Shown here piece after piece: positions 41,496 to 51,778 of a stretch of 64,000 nt of DNA. The stretch is from an uncultured Pelagibacteraceae bacterium (GTDB taxonomy: Bacteria > Pseudomonadota > Alphaproteobacteria > Pelagibacterales > Pelagibacteraceae): contig CACJUZ010000004.1 in assembly GCA_902596745.1 (NCBI GenBank), positions 1 through 64,000 on the forward strand, given 5' to 3'. The position numbers were made by a program, and so were the translations under genes. The first letter of the stretch is position 1. Each line of letters opens with the position of its first letter. The notes beneath the pieces are model-generated. The model did no database searches. It saw only the letters and a program-made list of their open reading frames with translations, and had not been told where the DNA came from.

Positions 41496-42187
41496 TTTAT
41501 AAAATTAATTTTGCTATTAATTATTATTCCTTTTGGTAAAAACTTACAATCGTAGCAAATAACTTTTAGATTATTTTTTAATGCAAATGTTAATAATTTT
41601 TTATATTTTGGGTCTATGTCCTCTGCAATCTTAAATTTATTACAATCTTCTCTTTGTATAATAAAAGCTAGATAGATATCAAAACCTTTTTTTTTTGCCT
41701 CTATTAATTCATTAATATGTTTTAAACCCCTGTCAGTTATAGCGTCCGGAAATTCAGCAAGTCCTTTTATTCTTGATAAAGTTACATTTTTTACTTCTAT
41801 AAAAGTGCCTTTGTTGTTATTTTTAATAAAAAAATCAAATCTAGTATTTTTATTAAATTTTTTTTCTCTAAATAATACATCGGACTTTTTAAAGTTTATT
41901 ACTTTACCACTCAATAAAGCTTCATAAAAAATTTTATTAGTAAGATGGGTGTTTATTCCAACTTTTTTTCCATTTATTTCTATTATTTGAAGAGTGTATT
42001 TAAGTTTCCTTTTTATATCATTCGTTTCAGTAAACCAAACTTTATTACCTTTTTCTAATAGACCCATCATAGAGCCAGTATTAGGACAATGCGCAGTAAT
42101 AACTTTATTATTGACTTTTATATCAACAAAAAATCTTTTATATCTTTTAATTAATACTCCTGCTATTAATTCATTTTCAAAAATCAT
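41492..42187 (-). CDS. sfsA: Sugar fermentation stimulation protein SfsA
   Basis: AHCPNTGSMMGLLEKGNKVWF; FIEVKNVTL; FPDAITDRGLKHINEL. Confidence 0.92.
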   Translation of the reverse strand: MIFENELIAGVLIKRYKRFFVDIKVNNKVITAHCPNTGSMMGLLEKGNKVWFTETNDIKRKLKYTLQIIEINGKKVGINTHLTNKIFYEALLSGKVINFKKSDVLFREKKFNKNTRFDFFIKNNNKGTFIEVKNVTLSRIKGLAEFPDAITDRGLKHINELIEAKKKGFDIYLAFIIQREDCNKFKIAEDIDPKYKKLLTFALKNNLKVICYDCKFLPKGIIINSKINFIK

Positions 42188-42202
42188 ATATAATTTTTTA
42201 CT

Positions 42203-42958
42203 ATGAAGAAAAATTTAAAAAAAGTAAATGCAGCTATTTTAGTCATCGGTAATGAAATTTTATCAGGCAGAACTCAAGATTTGAACGTATCTTTTATATC
42301 AAAATGGCTTAATGAAAAAAATGGTATATCTGTTAAAGAAGTAAGAGTAATTCCTGATGAAGAAAAAATAATTATTAAAACAACAAATGATTTAAGAAAA
42401 AAATTCAATTATGTTTTTACAACTGGGGGAATAGGACCCACTCATGATGATATAACTGCAAAATCAATATCCAAAGTATTTAAAGTCAAATATGAATATC
42501 ACACCGAGGCTTTTGAAATATTAAAAGAATATTATGGAAATAAAAATTTTAATGATGGTAGGAAAAAAATGAGTAAAATGCCCAAAGGATCAAATCTTAT
42601 TTATAATCCATCTAGTGCAGCTCCGGGCTTTAAGATCAAAAATGTTTTTTGCCTCCCAGGGGTGCCTTTGATTTTAAAATCAATGATACATAATTGTTCT
42701 AGATATCTTAACAAAGGGTCAAAGGTATATAGCGACTCAATTAATTTAATAACTGTTGAAAGCAATATTTCAAAACAATTAGAAAAAATACAAAAAAAAT
42801 TTAGAAAAGATATTGATATAGGAAGCTACCCTTTTTTTAGGCTTGGGAGAGTAGGAGTATCTATAGTTTTAAGGTCTCAAAAAAAACATAAAATTGCTTT
42901 ATGTAAAAAAGAAATTTTGAAAAATATTGTAAAAAAGAAAAATATATTAAAAGTATGA
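42203..42958 (+). CDS. CinA-N / molybdopterin-binding (MoCF) domain protein
   Basis: AAILVIGNEILSGRTQDLNVSFISKWL; FTTGGIGPTHDDITAKSISKVF. Confidence 0.9.
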   Translation: MKKNLKKVNAAILVIGNEILSGRTQDLNVSFISKWLNEKNGISVKEVRVIPDEEKIIIKTTNDLRKKFNYVFTTGGIGPTHDDITAKSISKVFKVKYEYHTEAFEILKEYYGNKNFNDGRKKMSKMPKGSNLIYNPSSAAPGFKIKNVFCLPGVPLILKSMIHNCSRYLNKGSKVYSDSINLITVESNISKQLEKIQKKFRKDIDIGSYPFFRLGRVGVSIVLRSQKKHKIALCKKEILKNIVKKKNILKV

Positions 42959-43845
42959 AAATTTTCGATTGCTTCATGTATTATGATGAAGAAACAGTCC
43001 TAGATCTTAGATTTAATATCTTAGATAAATATATCGATCAGTTTGTTGTCGTTGAAAGTAAGTTCACTCATAGTGGTGAGAAAAGAAAATTGTTGTTTGA
43101 TATTAACAAATATTCAAAATTTAAAAAAAAAATAAATTACGTAATATTAAATAAAGAACCAGACAATTTAGAAATTATAAACAAAGAAGACTCTTTTGAT
43201 AAAAAAAACTCAAAATATATAATGAATGCACTAAAGCGAGAAAACTTTCAAAGAAATTCAATTACACAAGGTATAAAAAATGCGAGTCCAAATGACCTGA
43301 TTTTAATATCGGATGTTGATGAAATTCCGAATTTAGAACAACTAAATGCTAGTGACATCAAAAACGAAATAATTTTATTTAAACAAAATTTTTATTATTA
43401 TAAATTTAATTTAAAGCTTGAAGACATGCCTTGGTTTGGAACAAAAGCGTGTAAATATAAAATTCTTAAGTCACCTCAATGGTTAAGAAATATTAAGGGT
43501 AAAAATTATCCTTTTTGGAGAATAGATGTTTTATTTTCTGATAAAAAATATTCAAATATTAAATTTATTGAAAATGGAGGTTGGCATTTTTCTAATATGA
43601 AAACTCCAGCTGAAATAGAAAAAAAAATGAAAACTTATTTGCATCATAGAGAATACGATATTAAACCTTTAGGCACAGATAAGATAAAAGAAATTATTAA
43701 AAATAAAAAATCAATATACAATTTAAGAGCAGATATGAAGTCTGAAAAAATTGATGGAACACAAGATCTTGTAACAACAGATGGAAATGAATTACCTGAA
43801 TTTATAAAAGAAAATAAAGAAAAGTTTTCAAACTGGATTGATTAA
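42955..43845 (+). CDS. Glycosyltransferase family 17-like protein
   Basis: KIFDCFMYYDEETVLDLRFNILDKYIDQFVVVESKFTHSGEKRK; LILISDVDEIPN; GGWHFSNM. Confidence 0.85.
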   Translation: MKIFDCFMYYDEETVLDLRFNILDKYIDQFVVVESKFTHSGEKRKLLFDINKYSKFKKKINYVILNKEPDNLEIINKEDSFDKKNSKYIMNALKRENFQRNSITQGIKNASPNDLILISDVDEIPNLEQLNASDIKNEIILFKQNFYYYKFNLKLEDMPWFGTKACKYKILKSPQWLRNIKGKNYPFWRIDVLFSDKKYSNIKFIENGGWHFSNMKTPAEIEKKMKTYLHHREYDIKPLGTDKIKEIIKNKKSIYNLRADMKSEKIDGTQDLVTTDGNELPEFIKENKEKFSNWID

Positions 43846-44757
43846 ATGAATAAAAAAACAATCATAACTCTTGCAGACTCAACTTACTTTCCGTTACTTG
43901 AAGAGCTGGTAAATTCAATTAGAAAATTTAAAGAAAGTGCAGATACTGATATTTGTGTTTTAGATGCTGGTTTAAATTCTTCACAAATTGAAAAAATAAG
44001 TAGCTCAGTCGACGAAATTAAAAAAGCAGAGTGGGATATAGAAGTTCCTTTTCATAAAAAAAAAAAGGAATGGTTGAAAAGTCAGGTATCAAGAGCTTTT
44101 CTTCCAAAATACTTTCCCAATTATGAAAAATATTTATGGATCGATTGTGATGCTTGGGTAAATTCATGGAATTGTATTGAGAATTATTTTAAAGCTTGTG
44201 AAAATAATAAATTAGCTATTACTCAGTCTATAGGTCCAGGATATAGAAGCCTAGCAAAAGTAAATTGGATATTTGGTAAGTTTGCAGCAATTAAAACTCA
44301 AAACTACAAACATGCAAAGATGTCGGGTGTTTCAGAAAATGATGCAAGAAAATTAGCATTTGCTCCTCATTTAAATATTGGTGTTTTTTCTTTAATGAAA
44401 AATTCTTTATGTTGGGAAACCTGGCAAAAAAATTTAAAAAAAGTATTACTTAAAGGACGTATATTTGGATCTGAAGGTTTGGCAATTAATATGTCAGTTT
44501 ATTTAGATAATGTTCCAACGGAATTTTTACCTATTAGTCACAATTGGATCACTAGCCATTTACTTCCAATTTACGATGAAAAAAATAAAACATTTAAAGA
44601 ACCTAATATACCTAATAATGAGATAGGAATTATGCATTTAGCAGCTGGTATATGGAAGAATGGGACAGATATGAGAGTTGATAAAAATATTAAGATAAAT
44701 ATAAAGTCATTAGAGGGAAAAACTTTAGAAAAAAGCTTAAGAAACTTAGATAATTAA
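43846..44757 (+). CDS. Glycosyltransferase, GT8-like fold
   Basis: YFPNYEKYLWIDCDAWVNSW (DxD), HLNIGVFSL. Confidence 0.65.
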   Translation: MNKKTIITLADSTYFPLLEELVNSIRKFKESADTDICVLDAGLNSSQIEKISSSVDEIKKAEWDIEVPFHKKKKEWLKSQVSRAFLPKYFPNYEKYLWIDCDAWVNSWNCIENYFKACENNKLAITQSIGPGYRSLAKVNWIFGKFAAIKTQNYKHAKMSGVSENDARKLAFAPHLNIGVFSLMKNSLCWETWQKNLKKVLLKGRIFGSEGLAINMSVYLDNVPTEFLPISHNWITSHLLPIYDEKNKTFKEPNIPNNEIGIMHLAAGIWKNGTDMRVDKNIKINIKSLEGKTLEKSLRNLDN

Positions 44758-44761
44758 AAAT

Positions 44762-45604
44762 ATGAAACTTTGTAGAATAGGTGAACTAGGCAAGGAAAAA
44801 CCAGCAGTAATAGATAATGATGGTTCTTACAAAGATCTATCTGGTATAATATCTGATCTCAATCCTGAAAATTTAAATTTCGAAACTATCGAAAAGATAA
44901 AAAAACTAAATATTAAAGATTTACCAATTCTTGATGCTAATTCTAGAATAGGTGCTTGCGTTAAAAATCCATCAAAATTTTTGGGGATTGGTCTGAATTT
45001 TAAAGATCATGCAAAGGAGCAAAACTTACCTATACCAAAAGAGCCAATTATCTTTTCAAAATTTACTAATTGTATTGTAGGACCAAATGATGACATAGAA
45101 GTTCCAAAAAACTCAAATCATACTGACTGGGAAGTTGAAATTGGATTTGTGATGGGAAAAAAAGCAAAATACGTTGAAGAAAAAAAAGCACTTGATTATG
45201 TTCTTGGTTTTTTTCTTGTTACTGATGTAAGTGAAAGAGAGTTTCAAAAAAATAAAGGTCTCACATGGGACAAAGGTAAAGGTTTTGATACATTTGGACC
45301 AATTGGACCATACATACTTACAAAAGATGAAGTTAAAGACTACAATAACTTAAATATGTTCTTAGATGTAAATGGTGAGAGAATGCAAACCGGAAATACC
45401 AAAGAAATGATATTTAATATAGAGCAACTAGTTTCTTATATGAGCCACTGTATGACTTTATATCCAGGTGACATATGTTGTACCGGAACACCAAATGGTG
45501 TAGGGGAAAATATGAAACCACCTAGATTTTTAAAAGGAGGTGAAGAACTTATCCTAGGAATAGATAAATTAGGAAATCAAAAACATAAAGTTGTAAAAGG
45601 TTAA
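44762..45604 (+). CDS. Fumarylacetoacetate hydrolase family protein
   Basis: FLGIGLNFKDHAKEQNLPIPKEPIIFSKFTNCIVGPNDDIEVP; DWEVEIGFVMG; DICCTGTPNGVG. Confidence 0.93.
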   Translation: MKLCRIGELGKEKPAVIDNDGSYKDLSGIISDLNPENLNFETIEKIKKLNIKDLPILDANSRIGACVKNPSKFLGIGLNFKDHAKEQNLPIPKEPIIFSKFTNCIVGPNDDIEVPKNSNHTDWEVEIGFVMGKKAKYVEEKKALDYVLGFFLVTDVSEREFQKNKGLTWDKGKGFDTFGPIGPYILTKDEVKDYNNLNMFLDVNGERMQTGNTKEMIFNIEQLVSYMSHCMTLYPGDICCTGTPNGVGENMKPPRFLKGGEELILGIDKLGNQKHKVVKG

Positions 45605-45660
45605 AGTATGACAGTTTGTTACATTCAATAAATCCATAATTTTTTTTATATTATTAAGAC

Positions 45661-46164
45661 ATGAGAACAATTAACATTATTATTTTATCTCTTTTTATTC
45701 ACTCCTTTTCGTATGCCGATAAAAATATGAAAATTGGACATATGGGAAAACCTGAAGATGTTGATCGTACCATAGTTGTTAAAATGTATGATAATTATTA
45801 TGAACCAAAATCATTTAACATTAAAAAAGGTGAAACAATAAAATTTGAAGTAGAAAATGTTGGTGAATTAGTTCATGAATTTAACATTGCTAATGCGATG
45901 ATGCATAAAAAACATCAACCTGAGATGTTGAAAATGGTTGAAAATGAAATTTTGCTTGCAGATTCAATAGATAAAGAAAAAATGAAAAAAATGGCGAAAA
46001 TGGATAAATCTATGGGCCACTCTCATAGTAATAGTGTTTTATTAGTACCTTCTGAAAAAGGCAGCATTATTTGGAAATTTGATAACGCTGTTAACATTGA
46101 AATAGCTTGCAATGTCCCTGGTCATTACGATGTTGGCATGATTGCCAAAGTAACTTTAGATTAA
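45661..46164 (+). CDS. Secreted cupredoxin with Met/His-rich insertion
   Basis: Signal peptide; YEPKSFNIKKGETIKFEVENVGELVHEFNI...CNVPGHYDVGM type-1 copper ligands. Confidence 0.85.
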   Translation: MRTINIIILSLFIHSFSYADKNMKIGHMGKPEDVDRTIVVKMYDNYYEPKSFNIKKGETIKFEVENVGELVHEFNIANAMMHKKHQPEMLKMVENEILLADSIDKEKMKKMAKMDKSMGHSHSNSVLLVPSEKGSIIWKFDNAVNIEIACNVPGHYDVGMIAKVTLD

Positions 46165-46182
46165 ATATTAAAATTTACTTAA

Positions 46183-47904
46183 CTATCTATTACTTAACCA
46201 GATTGTTTCAAAAGGTTTTAAAATTAATAGATTATTTTTTACTTTAATTTTAGATCCAATTAAATTATTCCAATTGCGATAAACTTTATTAAGGTGGGTT
46301 CTTTGAGTTATTGAAGACAAATTTGTAATACAAATTATAGTTTGCTTTCTATCAATACTTATTCTTTTAAAAGAAAAAATTTTTGAACCAAGGTTTATAA
46401 TGTGTCTATAAGCATTTGGATGAAATGCTTTTTGTTTTCTTCTGGCACTAAGTAGATTGGAAATTTTTTGAAAAAATATACTTTGTTTAGAATTTTTATT
46501 ATTTAGTTTTTTTGAGATACTCTTATAATTCCATTTATATCTATTAACGTCTCTTTTATTTCCAGTTATTATATATTTAGCTTCATCATTAGATTTTCCA
46601 AACAAGGAGTTAAAATATATTGCGGGGACTCCTTCAAAAGACATAATAATAGAATGTGCAGAGATATATCTTTCTAAAAGGAATTTTCCTTTAGAATCAG
46701 TATCCGATTTTTTAAGTGCATCGAAAACAGTTATATTTGCTTCATAGACTTTTTTTGCCTTATTTTTTTCTTTTCTATACGAAAATTTTGATCCATTTTT
46801 TTTTAATCTTTTAAGAAAGTTGTTTAAAGTTTTTTTTTTAAATATTCCTTCCGTGGGTCTAATACCTATTCCATCATGAGATGATATAAAATTTAAATAA
46901 CTATTTCCTTTTTTTGCGATTGGAAGTTTTTTACTCCATTGATTTAAGTATGAACTATTTTCAAATAAAAACGCATGAATCAGTAATGGTGGGAGAGAAA
47001 AATTATAAATCCAATTAGCTTCATCATTTTTACCAAAATAACTGAGATTTTCTTTTTCAGGCAAATTTGTTTCAGTAACAATTGTGGTTTCCACATTTAG
47101 TGAAATACTAATTTGCCTTAAAAGTTTAACTATTTCATGTGTTTGTTTCAAATTAATGCATTTTGTACCACTTTCTTTCCAGAGATATGCAATTGCATCC
47201 AGCCTAAAAATAGTTACACCATGATTAATAAGATTAATCATTATTTTTATAAATCGTAATAAAACAGATGGATTTTTAAAATTCAGATCTAATTGATCTG
47301 AACTAAAGGTTCTCCAAAGGTATTCTTTTTTATTAAAAAAATTTATCTTTTTTAATAATTTATGATCTCTTGGTCGAACTACTTTTGAAGTATTAAATTT
47401 AGAGTCAATTTTTAAAAAATAATTTTTGCCTGGACTTTTATTTTTTAAAAAGTTTCTAAACCACAAACCTCTTGCCGATGAATGATTAATGACCATATCA
47501 GCCATAATGTCATTAGATTTTGAAATTTTTCTTATATCAGACCAACTGCCAAGTTTTTTTTCAATTTTATAATGATCTTTTACAGAAAAACCACTATCAC
47601 TACTTGATGGATAAAAGGGTAAAAAGTGTATTGTATTAAAATATTTTTTTAATTTTTTTTGAAAAAAAGTTTTAAATAATGAAATCGAACTTTTTTTATT
47701 TAAATTAATACTATCTCCGTAGCAAATTACTAAAGAAGTTTTCTCAGAAATATTCTTTTTTCTTTTTGAATTTTTTTTATTAAAATTTTTAATTATTTGA
47801 ATGATTTCATCTTCAAACTTATTAATATCATTTTTAGATAAAGATTTTTTGTATATATTGTTTAGTTTAGATCTTATTTTTTTTTGATAATTCTGAGTTA
47901 ACAT
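46183..47904 (-). CDS. GH13 subfamily 18-like glycoside phosphorylase (sucrose/glucosylglycerol/glucosylglycerate phosphorylase family)
   Basis: IHFLPFYPSSSDSGFSVKDHYKI; ADMVINHSSARGLWF; FRLDAIAYLWKESGT; TETNLPEKENLSYFG; ISSHDGIGIRP. Confidence 0.8.
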   Translation of the reverse strand: MLTQNYQKKIRSKLNNIYKKSLSKNDINKFEDEIIQIIKNFNKKNSKRKKNISEKTSLVICYGDSINLNKKSSISLFKTFFQKKLKKYFNTIHFLPFYPSSSDSGFSVKDHYKIEKKLGSWSDIRKISKSNDIMADMVINHSSARGLWFRNFLKNKSPGKNYFLKIDSKFNTSKVVRPRDHKLLKKINFFNKKEYLWRTFSSDQLDLNFKNPSVLLRFIKIMINLINHGVTIFRLDAIAYLWKESGTKCINLKQTHEIVKLLRQISISLNVETTIVTETNLPEKENLSYFGKNDEANWIYNFSLPPLLIHAFLFENSSYLNQWSKKLPIAKKGNSYLNFISSHDGIGIRPTEGIFKKKTLNNFLKRLKKNGSKFSYRKEKNKAKKVYEANITVFDALKKSDTDSKGKFLLERYISAHSIIMSFEGVPAIYFNSLFGKSNDEAKYIITGNKRDVNRYKWNYKSISKKLNNKNSKQSIFFQKISNLLSARRKQKAFHPNAYRHIINLGSKIFSFKRISIDRKQTIICITNLSSITQRTHLNKVYRNWNNLIGSKIKVKNNLLILKPFETIWLSNR

Positions 47905-47930
47905 TAATAATATTTTTTGTTCAAATAAAC

Positions 47931-48983
47931 TTATCTAATCCTATTTTTATCCTTATTAAAAAGAAATACATTTTCCTTTGAAAAAGAAACTTTTAGTGAG
48001 TCATTATTTATATTTTTTGATGATTTAATTATAATTTGATTATTTGAAATCTTAGAATAAATAATTTTTTCAAAACCTAAATTTTCTACAAGATCAATTT
48101 TTACTTCTAACTGGATTTCATGATTGCTTTCTAAGCTTATATCCTCAGGTCTAATACCCATATAAATCTCATCTTCAAATTTTAAATTGTTAAAAGTTAT
48201 TTTATTATTGAGTAATTGAAAAGTATTTGAGTTAACAATGTACTCTTTATTAATCTTAATGATATTCATTTTTGGAGATCCAATAAATTCTGCAACAAAA
48301 ATATTATTTGGATCTGAATAAATCTCATTAGGTGTTCCATATTGTTCGATATTTCCTTTGTTTAGAACTACAATTCTATCAGCCAATGTCATCGCTTCAA
48401 CTTGATCATGCGTTACATAGATTATATTTGAATTCATTTTTTTATGAAGCTTAGATATTTCAACTCTCATTTCAGATCTTAAAGCAGCATCTAAATTTGA
48501 TAATGGTTCATCAAATAAGAAAACTTTAGGACTCCTTGTGATAGCTCTCCCAATTGCAACTCTTTGCCTTTGTCCTCCTGATAGCTGTTTAGGTTTCCTT
48601 TCAAGCAAATCCTCTATTTGAAGAGTCGCTGCAGCATTATTAACTTTTTGATTAATTTCACTTTTTGAAATTTTTTCCATTTTTAAGCCAAAAGCCATAT
48701 TCTCGAAAACACTCATGTGGGGATACAAAGCATAGGATTGAAAAACCATTGCAATTTCACGTTTAGAAGGAATTAGATTATTTATAATCTTGTTGTCTAA
48801 ATAAATTTCTCCTTTATCAACTGTTTCTAAACCTGAGATCATTCTTAAAAGTGTAGACTTTCCACAACCTGATGGTCCAACCAAAACAATAAATTCTCCA
48901 TCGTTTATTTTAATATCAAATTTATTTATTACCTTGTTTGATCCGAAACTTTTTTCGATATTTTTAAGTTCGATGGATGCCAT
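47931..48983 (-). CDS. Sugar ABC transporter ATP-binding protein (UgpC/MalK family)
   Basis: [55 protein letters not shown]. Confidence 0.95.
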   Translation of the reverse strand: MASIELKNIEKSFGSNKVINKFDIKINDGEFIVLVGPSGCGKSTLLRMISGLETVDKGEIYLDNKIINNLIPSKREIAMVFQSYALYPHMSVFENMAFGLKMEKISKSEINQKVNNAAATLQIEDLLERKPKQLSGGQRQRVAIGRAITRSPKVFLFDEPLSNLDAALRSEMRVEISKLHKKMNSNIIYVTHDQVEAMTLADRIVVLNKGNIEQYGTPNEIYSDPNNIFVAEFIGSPKMNIIKINKEYIVNSNTFQLLNNKITFNNLKFEDEIYMGIRPEDISLESNHEIQLEVKIDLVENLGFEKIIYSKISNNQIIIKSSKNINNDSLKVSFSKENVFLFNKDKNRIR

Positions 48984-49146
48984 AAATAAGTTTTCAACCC
49001 AGAGTTTAGTTTTAATATTTTTAGATTTTATTTTAAACCAAAAACAACGTTAATGTAAAATTTGCATACCTGCCATATTTTTTTTAAAGGGTTTATTAAA
49101 TCGGCAAATTTGGTAGATTTTTATAAAAAATATATAGGGGATCATA

Positions 49147-50469
49147 ATGAGAAAAATATTAATATACATATTTGCTTTTTCATTTTTTATTACTTCAAGT
49201 TATGCCGGGATTACGTTCTGGACTACTGAAGTTCAACCAGAAAGAATGGAAAAACAAAAATCAATGGCCAAGGATTTTGAAGCAAAAACAGGTATCAGCG
49301 TTGAAGTAATACCCGTTGAAGAAAAAGATCTTGGAACAAGAGCTACTGCAGCAGCTGCGGCAGGAGAGCTCCCGGATGTGATTTATCATACTTTGCAATA
49401 CGTTTTACCATGGGCTGAAGCAGGCATATTAGATGTAGATGCAAATAACGACGTTGTTAAATCTCTAGGAAAAAAAACATTTGCACCAGGCGCATTAAAT
49501 ATGGCTAAACAAGGTGGAAAAATTGCAGCCGTTCCAGTAGATGGATGGACACAGATGGTTGTTTATAGAAAAGACCTGTTTGCAAAAGCTGGTTTAGAAC
49601 CACCAACATCATATGCAAATATTGTAAAAGCTGTAAACACATTATCAAGTAATGACATGTTTGGCTTTGTAGCTGCTACTAAAACAGATGAAAACTTTAT
49701 GAGTCAAGTGCTTGAGCATGTGCTTTTAGCAAATGGAGTTAACTTTGTTAAAAAGGGTGGAACTAAAAAGCAAGGTAAAGCTTTAAAGAATTCCTTAGAA
49801 TTTTATAAAGTAATTGCTAAAGCAAGTCCTCCTGGAGAATTGTTTTGGAAACAATCTAGAGCTTTATATTTCGCTGGAAAAACCCCAATGGTTATTTGGT
49901 CTCCATTTATAATGGATGAATTAGCAGGATTAAGAGACTCTGCTCCTCCAACAATAAATAGTGACCCTACATCACCAGAGTTGGCATCTAAAACTGGTTT
50001 CATAACTAATTTTAGTGGACCAAATAATAAAAAGGGAGCTGCTTGGGCTGATGTAAGATACTTTGGAATAACTGCAGATGCAGACACCGATGAAGCTAAA
50101 AAATTTATAGAATACTCAATGAGCGAAGGGTATACAGCAACACTAGGAATTGCTCCTGAGGGAAAATTTCCTGTAAGAAGAGGAAATAAGAGCGACCCGA
50201 ATGCTTACACGAAAGCATGGAGTAAACTGCCTGTTGGTGTTGATAGAAAGGCACCACTGACTGATCTTTATTCTGCAGATGTTATTGATAACATTGTTGC
50301 CGGTTTAGATACCGCAAACAGATGGGGAGTTAAAGAGGGTGAACTTTCTAGAGCATCGAAAATCATTAATTCTCAGTTCTTAAATAGAATCACAAGGGAA
50401 TATATAGATGATCAAATCTCAGTTGACGAAGCGGTTAATAAAATAAACGCTGAATTAGCTAAGTTTTAA
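49147..50469 (+). CDS. Sugar ABC transporter substrate-binding protein
   Basis: Signal peptide; FEAKTGISVEVIPVEEKDLGTRATAAAAAGELPDVIYH. Confidence 0.93.
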   Translation: MRKILIYIFAFSFFITSSYAGITFWTTEVQPERMEKQKSMAKDFEAKTGISVEVIPVEEKDLGTRATAAAAAGELPDVIYHTLQYVLPWAEAGILDVDANNDVVKSLGKKTFAPGALNMAKQGGKIAAVPVDGWTQMVVYRKDLFAKAGLEPPTSYANIVKAVNTLSSNDMFGFVAATKTDENFMSQVLEHVLLANGVNFVKKGGTKKQGKALKNSLEFYKVIAKASPPGELFWKQSRALYFAGKTPMVIWSPFIMDELAGLRDSAPPTINSDPTSPELASKTGFITNFSGPNNKKGAAWADVRYFGITADADTDEAKKFIEYSMSEGYTATLGIAPEGKFPVRRGNKSDPNAYTKAWSKLPVGVDRKAPLTDLYSADVIDNIVAGLDTANRWGVKEGELSRASKIINSQFLNRITREYIDDQISVDEAVNKINAELAKF

Positions 50470-50485
50470 AAATAATTTTATAAAG

Positions 50486-50514
50486 AGCGGATAATACTTT
50501 ATTATCCGCTTTTT
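50486..50514 (+). terminator. Hairpin / intrinsic terminator-like element between SBP and permease
   Basis: AGCGGATAAT-ACTTT-ATTATCCGCT perfect 10-bp stem followed by TTTT. Confidence 0.85.
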
Positions 50515-50518
50515 ATTT

Positions 50519-51778
50519 ATGAGTGACACATTATCAAAATTAGAAAAAAGAACTGCTTACACTCTAGTCTTACCTGCAGTTTTATTAGTTTTCGCAATTG
50601 TATTATTTCCAATATTTGCAAATGTTTGGATAAGTTTTAAAGATATTGAGTTAAAAGATATAAGAATTCCAGAACCTCGAGCTAAAAAAATCGTTAAATC
50701 TATTTCTGATGATGGGTCAGAATTAAAAGTTATATATAAGTTAAGAAATAGTTCATTAATTCAAGAAATAAGAAATGTTAAATTCCAAGATAAATTTCCT
50801 AAAAATATTTCAATATTAAATTTGGATCCAAGATGTAATTTTAAATCTAAAAAGATCATTTGTGACTTTGGAAATTGGGAGGCGAAATATAAAGAAAATT
50901 TTGAAATAATATTAAAAAATATTAACGATGAAAAAATTAAAAAAGAAATAATAAAATCTCAAAAACCAATTTTAAGCGGAAAATCAGATAATCCATTACT
51001 AACAACAAATTTTACTCTAGAAAATTTTAAGAAAGTTTTTTACGAAAATAATTTTATTGAGTTACTTTTAACCACATTTTACTTCACCTTTTTTGGTACT
51101 GTGGGTGCAATAATTTTTGGAATTTTAGCAGCACAGTTGGTAAATCAAAACATTCAAGGGCGATCTTATATGCGTGGCATACTTCTTTTTCCATATGTAG
51201 GCCCTGTTGTTGCATTAGCCTATACTTGGACATTATTGCTAGATCCTAATAGTGGAACTTTAAATGCATTATTGGTTAATTTTAATATTATGGAGTCACC
51301 AATTAATTTACTAGGCCAAAAATATATTACAATAAGCATATTGGGATTTGATTTCAAATTAAGGCTGGCATTAACGACAGTTATATTTTTTGAAATTTGG
51401 CGTTATTTTCCTCTAGCTTTTCTTTTTATCTTAGCCAGATTACAAGCTATTCCAAAAAGTTTGTATGAAGCAGCCGAAGTAGATGGAGCAAGTCCAGTAC
51501 AAAAATTTATACATATTACACTTCCTCAAATTACAGCGATTATTTCTATTTTGTTTATGATTAGATTTATTTGGAACTTTAATAAATTTGAAGATATCTT
51601 TTTATTAACTGGCGGGGCATCCGGAACAAGAACGTTACCTATAAATGTTTACCAGCAAGGATTTGCTGTTTCAGATATTGGAATGGGTTCTGCTGTTTCA
51701 ATAGTTATAGTGATGTTGTTATTAGCATTTATGATTATTTATTTTAAATTAATTGGAAAAAAAGCAAATGAAATTTAA
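50519..51778 (+). CDS. Sugar ABC transporter permease (MalF-type) with a ~110-aa extracytoplasmic insert
   Basis: YTLVLPAVLLVFAIVLFPI; EAAEVDGASPVQKFIHITLP EAA loop; inserted segment aa ~50-160. Confidence 0.92.
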   Translation: MSDTLSKLEKRTAYTLVLPAVLLVFAIVLFPIFANVWISFKDIELKDIRIPEPRAKKIVKSISDDGSELKVIYKLRNSSLIQEIRNVKFQDKFPKNISILNLDPRCNFKSKKIICDFGNWEAKYKENFEIILKNINDEKIKKEIIKSQKPILSGKSDNPLLTTNFTLENFKKVFYENNFIELLLTTFYFTFFGTVGAIIFGILAAQLVNQNIQGRSYMRGILLFPYVGPVVALAYTWTLLLDPNSGTLNALLVNFNIMESPINLLGQKYITISILGFDFKLRLALTTVIFFEIWRYFPLAFLFILARLQAIPKSLYEAAEVDGASPVQKFIHITLPQITAIISILFMIRFIWNFNKFEDIFLLTGGASGTRTLPINVYQQGFAVSDIGMGSAVSIVIVMLLLAFMIIYFKLIGKKANEI

